A DNA stretch of 45,000 bases, from contig JAFSNG010000009.1 in assembly GCA_017447515.1 (NCBI GenBank), positions 1 to 45,000 on the forward strand, in the 5' to 3' direction. Numbering within the stretch: position 1 is the first letter of the stretch; every line of letters starts with the position of its first letter. Below the pieces are notes generated by a model. It saw only the letters and a program-made list of their open reading frames with translations. It was not told where the DNA came from and made no database searches. Source of the stretch: Prevotella sp. (GTDB taxonomy: Bacteria; Bacteroidota; Bacteroidia; Bacteroidales; Bacteroidaceae). Positions 1 through 6,825 of this stretch are shown here, in pieces. A program made the translations under genes and the position numbers.

Positions 1-1309
1 CTATTCTAAGTACTTCGACAAGAACTTCCTGCACGACCAGTCGAACGAGCAGATCTGGCATGGCATCTACGATTGCCCCGATGAGGAAATCTGGGCTACC
101 CGTAAGGCTTTGAAGGCTAAGCTCTTCGAATATATCAAGGTGCAGTTCCAGGAGACTTGGTTGAAGAATCAAGGCGATCCTGCACGTGTCGTGAAGTTGG
201 TTGAGCGCTTCAACCCCAACGCTTTGGTTATCGGTTTCTGCCGTCGTTTCGCTACTTACAAACGTGCTCACCTGTTGTTCACCGATTTGGATCGTCTTTC
301 ACGCATTGTCAACAATCCTGAGCGTCCTGTTGTCTTCCTGTTTGCTGGTAAGGCTCACCCCGCTGACGGTGCAGGTCAGGGCTTGATTAAGAAGATTTTC
401 GAAATCTCACAGCGTGAGGAGTTCCAGGGCAAAGTTATCTTCCTCGAGGACTACGACTTCCTGCTGGCTCGCCGCCTCGTATCGGGTGTCGACATCTGGA
501 TGAATACCCCGACACGTCCTTTGGAGGCTTCGGGTACATCTGGCGAGAAGGCCGAGATGAACGGTGTCGTCAACCTTTCCGTGAAGGACGGCTGGTGGCT
601 GGAAGGCTATCGTGAGGGTGCCGGTTGGGCATTGACCGAGAAGCCTACCTATCAGAATCAGGGCTATCAGGATCAGCTCGATGCCGCTACTATCTACGGC
701 TTGCTGGAGAACGAGATTATTCCTCTCTACTTCAATCAGGACAAGAAGACTGGCGTCTCGAAGGGTTGGATCAAGGTTATCAAGAACTCGATAGCTACGA
801 TTGCTCCTCACTACACCATGAAGCGTCAGTTGGACGACTACTATTCTAAGTTCTACGAGAAGCAGGCTAAGCGTTTCAAGGAACTTGCAAAGAACGACTA
901 TCGTCTGGCCAAGGAGATTGCTTTGTGGAAGGAGACCGTTGCCGAGCGTTGGGATGCCATCAGCGTCGTCAGCTCGGAGTCTACCGCTCCTCAGTCTGGC
1001 CTCCATGAGACGGGTGTTGAGTACACGCTGCGCTATGTCATCAACGAGCAGGGTCTTGACGACGCCGTAGCTTTGGAGAAGGTCAACGTCTCCACTGATA
1101 AGGATGGCAACGAGCACGTATTCTCTATTGAGCCGCTGAAGATGGTGAAGAAGGAAGGCAACAATTACATCTTCGAAGCAGTTCATGCGCCTAAGCAGTC
1201 TGGTCAGTACAAGAGTGCCGTCCGCATGTATCCGAAGAACAAGAACCTGCCTCACCGTCAGGACTTCTGCTACGTGAAGTGGCTTGAATTGCCCGTCGGC
1301 AACGCATAA
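1..1309 (+). CDS. glgP: Alpha-glucan (glycogen/maltodextrin) phosphorylase, GT35, 5'-truncated by the window
   Basis: The frame is open from base 2, so the gene begins upstream of the window; 435 C-terminal residues are visible. GT35 phosphorylases cleave alpha-1,4-glucans with phosphate to give glucose-1-phosphate in the cytoplasm. The family's pyridoxal-phosphate segment is present as [14 protein letters not shown], in which the Lys is expected to form the Schiff base, followed by a DGWWLEGY block typical of the short archaeal/Thermus-type branch rather than the E. coli GlgP branch. The [14 protein letters not shown] block is also conserved. The C-terminal stretch after about residue 330 of the visible part looks like an extra beta-sandwich. 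The stop is TAA at 1307-1309. The next gene starts 27 bp downstream on the same strand, so co-transcription is likely. Confidence 0.9.
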   Translation, partial: YSKYFDKNFLHDQSNEQIWHGIYDCPDEEIWATRKALKAKLFEYIKVQFQETWLKNQGDPARVVKLVERFNPNALVIGFCRRFATYKRAHLLFTDLDRLSRIVNNPERPVVFLFAGKAHPADGAGQGLIKKIFEISQREEFQGKVIFLEDYDFLLARRLVSGVDIWMNTPTRPLEASGTSGEKAEMNGVVNLSVKDGWWLEGYREGAGWALTEKPTYQNQGYQDQLDAATIYGLLENEIIPLYFNQDKKTGVSKGWIKVIKNSIATIAPHYTMKRQLDDYYSKFYEKQAKRFKELAKNDYRLAKEIALWKETVAERWDAISVVSSESTAPQSGLHETGVEYTLRYVINEQGLDDAVALEKVNVSTDKDGNEHVFSIEPLKMVKKEGNNYIFEAVHAPKQSGQYKSAVRMYPKNKNLPHRQDFCYVKWLELPVGNA

Positions 1310-1336
1310 TCTGACGACTACAGGAGAAAACCGACG

Positions 1337-1810
1337 ATGGGACAAACCGACTTGGACATACTCGACGAGCGTGAAGTGTCGTTCCCGCCGGCACATACGG
1401 CGGAGCACTTGCTCAACCAGACGATGATTCGGTTGTTCGGTTGTGAGCGTTCCTACAATGCCCACATCGAGCGCAAGAAGAGCAAGATGAGCTTCCGTCT
1501 CGATCGTAAGCCGTCGCGACAGGACGAGAAGATGATTGAGCAGGAAATGAATCGCCTGATTGACGAAGACCTGCCTGTCACCTTCGAGTTCGTCAGTCGT
1601 GACGAGCTGCCCGAGGGGATCAGTCTCGAACGCCTTCCTGATGATGCCGGTGATACCGTGCGACTGGTGCGCATTGGCGACTATGACGTCTGCCCCTGCA
1701 TCGGAAAACACGTCCGCTCGACAGCGCAGATAGGCCGGTTTGAGATGCTTGGCACCAATTGGGACGAACACGAGCGTTCCTTCCGGGTTCGGTTCAAGAT
1801 TATCCAATAG
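1337..1810 (+). CDS. AlaX-like trans-editing protein (alanyl/threonyl-tRNA synthetase second additional domain)
   Basis: A 157-residue protein matching the free-standing editing domain related to AlaRS/ThrRS, which hydrolyses mischarged aminoacyl-tRNA in the cytoplasm. The zinc-site signature is visible: HTAEH gives the HxxxH pair (His20, His24), and CPCIGKH (Cys119, Cys121, His125) supplies the CxxxH half. The length equals a minimal AlaX-type domain with no synthetase core. The family and metal ligands are seen in the sequence; which tRNA and amino acid it edits cannot be told. It follows the phosphorylase gene by 27 bp and is followed by a strong terminator palindrome at 1922-1960, so it is probably the last gene of that transcript. 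Confidence 0.8.
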   Translation: MGQTDLDILDEREVSFPPAHTAEHLLNQTMIRLFGCERSYNAHIERKKSKMSFRLDRKPSRQDEKMIEQEMNRLIDEDLPVTFEFVSRDELPEGISLERLPDDAGDTVRLVRIGDYDVCPCIGKHVRSTAQIGRFEMLGTNWDEHERSFRVRFKIIQ

Positions 1811-1828
1811 AGATATTCGTACCGTCTG

Positions 1829-2060
1829 GATAATAGTAAACATTGACGTTGTTTTATCATCCATCGTCGCAGTTTTATCATCCATCGTCGCAGTTTTATC
1901 AAACATTGTCGCAGTTTTAACTTTTACCCGTACTTAACGACCGTTTAAGTACGGGTAAAATGCTTTTTTACTAGGCACAGTCAACGTTCTTTCCGGGCGC
2001 AGCCAACGTCCTTTCCTGGTATTGTCAACGTTCTTTCCGAGCCTTATCAGCGTTCTATGG
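1829..2060. repeat. Two degenerate 21/22-bp tandem repeat arrays flanking a palindrome
   Basis: The first array has near-identical 21-bp units at 1851-1871, 1872-1892 and 1893-1913, with partial units on both sides (from about 1829 and to about 1920). The second has 22-bp units starting at 1980, 2002, 2024 and 2046, sharing a (G/A)(T/C)CA(A/G)CGT(T/C)CT core. The two consensus units look like diverged versions of one another: ATTGTCGCAGTTTTA in the left array against ATTGTCAACGTTCTT in the right. No spacer-repeat alternation is present, so this is not CRISPR. The 331-bp spacer 1811-2141 contains these arrays, the palindrome and a promoter, and no gene that I can support. Confidence 0.75.
1922..1969 (+). 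terminator. Strong intrinsic terminator after the AlaX-like gene
   Basis: A perfect 16-bp stem, TTTTACCCGTACTTAA (1922-1937) with its exact reverse complement at 1945-1960, has a 7-base loop and is followed by six T at 1964-1969. No comparable U-tract exists for the minus strand, so termination is expected for plus-strand transcription. Confidence 0.8.
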
Positions 2061-2081
2061 GCAAAGTTTTTGCGGAAAGGT

Positions 2082-2112
2082 TTTGCGGTTTGAGATTTAT
2101 TTGTTACTTTTG
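2082..2112 (+). promoter_or_regulatory. Bacteroidetes sigma-type promoter for the LysM gene cluster
   Basis: A TTTG at 2082-2085 (-33 element) is 19 bp from TACTTTTG at 2105-2112 (-7 element, consensus TAnnTTTG). Transcription would start near 2119, after the in-frame GTG at 2112, which supports the later ATG at 2142 as start of the downstream gene. Confidence 0.7.
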
Positions 2113-2141
2113 TGGCGCAAAAAGATAAGAACACGAAAGAA

Positions 2142-3515
2142 ATGATGAAACGAACAATGAGATACTGGCTGCTGGCAGCGGTTTTGGCACTGGGTGCAGA
2201 GACGGCGCTGGCACAACAGGTGTTTAAGGACCTGCACGAGGTAAAGAAGAAGGAAACCATCTTTGGAATAGCACGTGACAACGGGCTGACAGTGCAGGAA
2301 TTGATAGACGCAAACCCCGAGATGAACCAGCCGGGCTATGAGCTGAAGAAGGGAGACGTTATCAAGATACCGTTTAAGAAGGGGCAGGAGCCGAAGGACA
2401 ACGTGAACCCGATGGCGGAAACACCGGTGAAGGTGAAGGCTGGCGTGACGGACATGAGGAACAGGGAGATTCGCATCGGCGTGATGTTGCCATTGCACAA
2501 CGACAACGGCGACGGCAAACGCATGGTGGAGTACTATCGCGGTGTACTGATGGCGCTGGACAGCTTGAAGGCGAACGGCATTTCGACGGACATCCGTGCG
2601 TGGAACGTCCCTGAGGACAAGGACATCCGGCTTACGTTATTGGAAGACCATGTTGCCGACCGCGACTTGATTATCGGCCCGCTGTACACGAAGCAGTTGA
2701 AGCCGCTGGCGGACTTTGCGAAGAACAACGGTATCAGGGTGCTCATTCCGTTTAGCATCAATTCCACCGAAGTGTACGACAACGACTGCCTGTATCAGGT
2801 GTTCCAGAACGGCAACACGCTGAACGAGTCCTATGTGTTCCGATTCTACGAACGTTACAAGAACTCGCACGTGGTCATCATCGACTGCAACGACTCGACA
2901 AGTACGAAAGCTCCGTTCACGTCGACTCTGCGTCGTAAACTAGAGCAGGAGGGAATGACATACTCCATTACGAATCTGAAGTCGAGCGAGGCGCAGTTCA
3001 AGAAGAGTTTCTCGACGGCAAAGCCTAACGTCGTGGTGCTGAACACCAGCCGCTCGCAGGAGTTGAACCTGGCCTTTGCCAAGTTGAACGGCCTGCTACT
3101 GACGAGTCAGGGACTGAAGATTTCAATGTTCGGATATACGGAATGGCTGATGTACACGCGCCAGCATTTGGACAACTTCTATAAGTTCGATGTCTGCGTG
3201 CCAACGACGTACTACATGGATCCGCTGTCGCCTCGCACGACGCGTTTCAACCAGAAATACCGCTCGAACTTCAAGCAGGATATGCAGAAATACCATGCGA
3301 AGTTTGCCGCCACGGGGTTCGACCACGCATACTTTATGGTGAAGGGGCTGCACATGTACGGCAAGAACTTCTTTGGCGCTTCGGGGACGGTGGGATATAC
3401 CCCCATGCAGACGCCGCTGCACTTTGAGCGCATTGGCAACGGCGGCATGATGAACCGTACGGTGATGTTTGTACACTACACGCCCGAACAGCGCGTGGAA
3501 ACCATCAAATTCTAA
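2142..3515 (+). CDS. Secreted LysM protein with periplasmic ligand-binding-like domain
   Basis: A 457-residue exported protein. The start is placed at the ATG of MMKRTMRYWLLAAVLALG because the promoter at 2082-2112 would initiate after the upstream GTG at 2112. Order of parts: signal peptide ending near ALAQ; one LysM motif (HEVKKKETIFGIARDNGLTV through GDVIKIPF), which binds peptidoglycan glycan chains; a linker; then a region beginning IRIGVMLPLHNDNG that resembles type I periplasmic-binding (leucine-binding/LpoA-like) folds, with DLIIGPLYTKQ as a recognisable hinge block. It presumably sits at the cell wall in the periplasm. Whether the second domain binds a small ligand or acts structurally is unknown. 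It is followed 6 bp later by an outer-membrane barrel gene. Confidence 0.8.
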   Translation: MMKRTMRYWLLAAVLALGAETALAQQVFKDLHEVKKKETIFGIARDNGLTVQELIDANPEMNQPGYELKKGDVIKIPFKKGQEPKDNVNPMAETPVKVKAGVTDMRNREIRIGVMLPLHNDNGDGKRMVEYYRGVLMALDSLKANGISTDIRAWNVPEDKDIRLTLLEDHVADRDLIIGPLYTKQLKPLADFAKNNGIRVLIPFSINSTEVYDNDCLYQVFQNGNTLNESYVFRFYERYKNSHVVIIDCNDSTSTKAPFTSTLRRKLEQEGMTYSITNLKSSEAQFKKSFSTAKPNVVVLNTSRSQELNLAFAKLNGLLLTSQGLKISMFGYTEWLMYTRQHLDNFYKFDVCVPTTYYMDPLSPRTTRFNQKYRSNFKQDMQKYHAKFAATGFDHAYFMVKGLHMYGKNFFGASGTVGYTPMQTPLHFERIGNGGMMNRTVMFVHYTPEQRVETIKF

Positions 3516-3521
3516 AGCACG

Positions 3522-4277
3522 ATGAGAAAACTGCTGATACTGATGCTGTTGCTGCCGATGGTTGCGAAAGCCCAGGTGGGTGAATACCGCACCGACTTTG
3601 CCGTCGGCGTAAATGGCGGATATACGATGAGTCAGGTGGCGTTCCAACCCGATGTGCCTGAGGGCTGGTTGGGCGGACTGACGGGCGGTGTATCGTTTCG
3701 CTACACCTGCGAGAAATACTTCAAGAGCATCTGCGCCATCGCGGCTGAGGTGAACTATAGCCAAATGGGATGGAAGGAGGATATTCAGGACAAAGACAAC
3801 AATCCTGTATATTATGTTGACGACCCGGAGAAGCAGAACCCGCTGAAATATGAGCGTCGCATCAACTACATCCAGATTCCGGTGATGGCCCGTATGGGTT
3901 GGGGTCGCGAGCGCAAGGGCTTGCAGGCGTTTGTCCAGCTTGGCCCGCAGATAGGCATCTACATGAGCGAGTCGACCAGTACCAACATCATACCCGGAAA
4001 GGTTACACAGACGCAACGTTCGTCGGTGGTGACGGCGCAGGAGAGTATGCCTGTGGAGAAGAAGTTTGACTACGGTGTTGTCGGCGGCGCTGGTATCGAA
4101 TACTCGCATCCGAAGATAGGCCATATACTGTTGGAAGGCCGTTACTATTTTGGTCTGGGCAACATCTACGGCAATACGAAGCAGGACTATTTCGGCAAGT
4201 CGAACCAACAGGCTATTGTCATCAAGATGAGCTATCTGTTTGACATTGTCCGCACGAAGAACGACAAGATAAAGTAA
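3522..4277 (+). CDS. Outer-membrane beta-barrel protein (PorT-like family)
   Basis: 251 residues. A clear signal peptide (MRKLLILMLLLPMVAKAQ) is followed by alternating polar/hydrophobic strands rich in Gly and aromatic residues. Examples are FAVGVNGGYTMSQVAF, GLTGGVSFRYTCEKYF and HILLEGRYYFGLGNIYG. This is the pattern of the small 8-10-stranded Bacteroidetes barrels classed as PorT/outer-membrane beta-barrel domain. The C-terminal strand ends VIKMSYLFDI before a short basic tail. It lies 6 bp after the LysM protein gene and probably shares its transcript, which suggests that the two work in the envelope together. Family membership is inferred from pattern; no specific function is claimed. 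Confidence 0.7.
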   Translation: MRKLLILMLLLPMVAKAQVGEYRTDFAVGVNGGYTMSQVAFQPDVPEGWLGGLTGGVSFRYTCEKYFKSICAIAAEVNYSQMGWKEDIQDKDNNPVYYVDDPEKQNPLKYERRINYIQIPVMARMGWGRERKGLQAFVQLGPQIGIYMSESTSTNIIPGKVTQTQRSSVVTAQESMPVEKKFDYGVVGGAGIEYSHPKIGHILLEGRYYFGLGNIYGNTKQDYFGKSNQQAIVIKMSYLFDIVRTKNDKIK

Positions 4278-4310
4278 CTCGACACTTATAAACTAAAAAA
4301 CTCAATAACT

Positions 4311-5840
4311 ATGTTTGAAGGACAACCGAAAGGACTATTTGCGTTGGCACTGGCCAACACCGGCGAGCGCTTTGGTTATTATACCATGCTGGCCGTTTTT
4401 GCTTTGTTCCTGAGAGCGAACTACGGACTGTCGCCTGCACTGGCTGGCACTATCTATAGTGCGTTTCTCATGTTAGTGTATTTCTTCCCGCTCATCGGAG
4501 GAATCATGGCCGACAAGTTTGGTTTTGGCCGTATGGTGACAACGGGTATCCTGATTATGTTTGCAGGCTACCTGCTGCTATCGGTTCCCCTGGGTGGAGA
4601 TAGCGTGGCACTGGTCGTGATGCTGGCGGCACTGTTGCTCATCGGCTTCGGAACGGGACTGTTTAAGGGTAACCTGCAAGTGATGGTGGGTGACCTGTAC
4701 AACGATCCGAAGTATGCAGACAAGCGCGACGCGGGGTTCTCCATTTTCTATATGGCCATCAACATTGGTGCACTGTTTGCACCGACAGCAGCCATTAAGA
4801 TTAAGGAATATGCCGAGACGGCACTGGGGTATTCGTCGAACGACGCCTATCACTTCTCGTTTGCCGTGGCATGTGCATCGCTGATTCTGTCGATAGCTAT
4901 CTATTACTTGTTCCGCTCGACATTCCGCCACACAGAGGGTGGTAAGAAGAAGGCTGCTGCCGCTGACACCGCTCCCGTCGAAGAGTTGTCGAAGGAAGAG
5001 ACCAAACAGCGCATCGTGGCTTTGTGTCTGGTATTCGCTGTCGTCATCTTCTTCTGGATGGCTTTCCACCAGAACGGCTTATCGCTGACTTATTTCGCCG
5101 ATGAGTTTACGGCGCAGTCGGCTGAGGGCCTGCAGGCTATGTGCTTCAACGTATGGAACCTCGTGGCCGTTATCTTCATTGTTTACGCGTTGTTCTCGCT
5201 GTTCCAGAGCAAGACCTCAAAGGGCAAGACCATTTCGGTCATCGTCATCATTGCCGCTATAGCATTCCTCTGTCTGCAGTATGATCCTGAGACAGGCGTG
5301 ACCGTTTCTGCTCCTATCTTCCAACAGTTCAATCCGTTCTACGTGGTAGCGCTGACGCCTGTGTCAATGGCTATCTTCGGTGCGTTGGCTGCCAAGGGCA
5401 AGGAACCCTCGGCCCCGCGTAAGATTGCTTACGGTATGATTGTGGCTGCTATTGCTTACGCGCTGATGGCCTTCGGCTCGTTCGGGCTGCCTATGCCGCA
5501 GACAACAATGGGTGCCGACGGCAATCCTGTGGCTGTCCACGTGGCTGACGTAACGCCGAACCTGCTGATTTTGGTTTACCTCGTGCTGACCTTCGGCGAG
5601 CTGTTGCTGTCGCCTATGGGCATCTCATTCGTCTCGAAGGTGGCTCCCCCGAAGTATAAGGGTATGATGATGGGTGGTTGGTTTGTGGCTACGGCCATCG
5701 GCAACCAGCTCGTTGTTGTTGGCGGTCTGTTGTGGGGCGCCGTTCCCCTTTGGGTGTGCTGGAGCGTCTTCCTCGGCGTGTGTCTCGTTGCCGCCATCTT
5801 TATGTTTGCGATGATGAAGCGACTGGAGAAAGTATGCTAA
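4311..5840 (+). CDS. POT/PTR2-family proton-coupled peptide transporter (MFS)
   Basis: A 509-residue inner-membrane protein with many hydrophobic helices. The POT family imports di- and tripeptides with protons. The family signature in helix 1 appears as NTGERFGYY (residues 16-24). The canonical motif is ExxER, so the first Glu is replaced by Asn here; Glu19 and Arg20 are retained. The next block, GGIMADKFGFGRMVTTGI, is the MFS loop 2-3 motif. A long hydrophilic linker with KKKAAAADTAPVEELSKEE sits mid-protein, followed by two further helix sets. It starts 33 bp after the barrel gene, and its stop overlaps the next start codon (ATGCTAA), implying translational coupling with the endonuclease-like gene. 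Confidence 0.85.
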   Translation: MFEGQPKGLFALALANTGERFGYYTMLAVFALFLRANYGLSPALAGTIYSAFLMLVYFFPLIGGIMADKFGFGRMVTTGILIMFAGYLLLSVPLGGDSVALVVMLAALLLIGFGTGLFKGNLQVMVGDLYNDPKYADKRDAGFSIFYMAINIGALFAPTAAIKIKEYAETALGYSSNDAYHFSFAVACASLILSIAIYYLFRSTFRHTEGGKKKAAAADTAPVEELSKEETKQRIVALCLVFAVVIFFWMAFHQNGLSLTYFADEFTAQSAEGLQAMCFNVWNLVAVIFIVYALFSLFQSKTSKGKTISVIVIIAAIAFLCLQYDPETGVTVSAPIFQQFNPFYVVALTPVSMAIFGALAAKGKEPSAPRKIAYGMIVAAIAYALMAFGSFGLPMPQTTMGADGNPVAVHVADVTPNLLILVYLVLTFGELLLSPMGISFVSKVAPPKYKGMMMGGWFVATAIGNQLVVVGGLLWGAVPLWVCWSVFLGVCLVAAIFMFAMMKRLEKVC

Positions 5841-6790
5841 GTTTGCTACTGGCATCATGGTTGACGCTCGTGGAACTGAACTGCGAGAATCTCTTTGACT
5901 GCCAACATGATTCACTGAAGCAGGACACCGAGTGGTTGCCTGCTTCAGTTCGTAAATGGACTCCCGCACGCTATTGGCGCAAGGTGAATAGCATTGGGCA
6001 GGTAATACTGTCGTGTCAGGACGATGGCGTGCCTGACCTCGTGGCGTTGGTGGAGGTGGAGAACGATTCCGTCATCCATGATCTGACGAGACGTTCCCTG
6101 TTGCGACATGCGGGATATGAATACTTGATGACGCAATCGCCGGATGTCAGGGGTATTGACGTGGCGCTGTTGTACCAGCCAATGACGTTCCGACCGCTGT
6201 GCTGCGACTATTTGGAGGTGGAGCCGCTAGATAGGATGCGGCCTACGCGTGACGTGCTTTATGTTCAGGGGGAAACCCTGAACCGCGGACATACCGCGGT
6301 CGCGGGTTCTCCCCGCGACCATAGTGACACTTTGCACGTGTTTGTGGTTCATGCGCCGAGCAGGTTTGGCGGTGAACATCCGACACGCCCTAACCGTCGG
6401 GTAGTCATGGAGCGGATTATGCAGGTTGTCAAGGGGTTACCGGAGGATGCTAAAGTCATTATTGCCGGCGATTTCAACGACTATGCCGATAGTCCGTCGT
6501 TGCAGTATTTGGAGCAAGAAGGGTTGCACAATGTTACCCGCGAGGCGCGCGGCAGTAACGGTGCTCAAGGGACATACCGCTACCAGGGAGAGTGGGAGAG
6601 CATTGACCACGTGCTGGTCAGCAGTGTTCTGCGCTATTTTGTCGCGCAGGTTTATATCAACGATGCTCCGTTTCTGTTAGAGGAAGACAAAAAATACGGA
6701 GGAGTCAAGCCCCTCCGCACTTATAATGGTTATCGCTATCAGCGTGGATTCAGCGATCATCTGCCGCTTGTCGTCCGTTTTCGCTTCTAA
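5834..6790 (+). CDS. Endonuclease/exonuclease/phosphatase-family protein, with an apparent palindromic insertion
   Basis: 318 residues. The ATG at 5834 overlaps the transporter stop by 7 bp; a longer open frame upstream merely shadows the transporter. The family (DNase I/Mg-dependent phosphodiesterase fold) is shown by VELNCENLFD near the N terminus (metal-site Asn/Glu), IIAGDFNDYADSPSL (Asp/Asn catalytic pair) and FSDHLPLVVRF at the C terminus (catalytic Asp-His). MLSLLLASWLTL could be a weak signal or anchor sequence. The substrate is unknown and may be nucleic acid or phospho-ester. The stretch around RGHTAVAGSPRDHS lies where homologues, as I know them, have a short loop; it is encoded by three consecutive hairpins at 6264-6320. 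Confidence 0.85.
   Translation: MLSLLLASWLTLVELNCENLFDCQHDSLKQDTEWLPASVRKWTPARYWRKVNSIGQVILSCQDDGVPDLVALVEVENDSVIHDLTRRSLLRHAGYEYLMTQSPDVRGIDVALLYQPMTFRPLCCDYLEVEPLDRMRPTRDVLYVQGETLNRGHTAVAGSPRDHSDTLHVFVVHAPSRFGGEHPTRPNRRVVMERIMQVVKGLPEDAKVIIAGDFNDYADSPSLQYLEQEGLHNVTREARGSNGAQGTYRYQGEWESIDHVLVSSVLRYFVAQVYINDAPFLLEEDKKYGGVKPLRTYNGYRYQRGFSDHLPLVVRFRF
6264..6320 (+). repeat. Three consecutive hairpins inside the endonuclease-family gene
   Basis: Stem 1: TTCAGGG 6264-6270 with CCCTGAA 6276-6282. Stem 2: CCGCGG 6283-6288 with CCGCGG 6294-6299. Stem 3: GGTCGCGGG 6298-6306 with CCCGCGACC 6312-6320. Stems 2 and 3 share two bases, so full pairing is exclusive at the edge. Translation of the last stem gives VAGSPRD. 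Similar GGTTC(T/A)CCC-cored palindromes occur at 9332-9352 and 28934-28952. Confidence 0.8.
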
Positions 6791-6825
6791 CTTTTCACTC
6801 TTATCTTTTATCTCTTAACTCTTGA
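6784..6825. repeat. Degenerate heptanucleotide array between convergent genes
   Basis: Six 7-bp units in phase: CTTCTAA, CTTTTCA, CTCTTAT, CTTTTAT, CTCTTAA, CTCTTGA. The array spans the stop codons of both convergent genes (ends at 6790 plus and 6815 minus). No classical terminator hairpin is seen here. Confidence 0.65.

Noticed and set aside
407..1906. Long minus-strand open frame (499 codons) opposite the phosphorylase and AlaX genes
   Set aside because: It mirrors well-supported plus-strand genes, has no recognisable domain, and its N terminus is just the translated 21-bp repeat.
1851..1913. CRISPR-like array
   Set aside because: Units are directly tandem with no spacers, and no cas gene is present.
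1740..1937. Small plus-strand frame with a sevenfold-residue repeat (VLSSIVA)
   Set aside because: The repeat comes from the 21-bp DNA array and the frame overlaps the AlaX gene; no promoter or start context.
3123..4208. 361-codon minus-strand frame opposite the LysM and barrel genes
   Set aside because: Shadow of plus-strand coding sequence with no family resemblance.
5678..5833. N-terminal extension of the endonuclease-family protein
   Set aside because: This part is an out-of-frame copy of the transporter's last codons; the ATG at 5834 overlapping the stop is the natural start.
6697..6717. Hairpin CGGAGG/CCTCCG in the endonuclease-family gene
   Set aside because: It encodes the ordinary conserved GGVKPLRTY stretch with no sign of insertion and lacks the GGTTCTCCC core.
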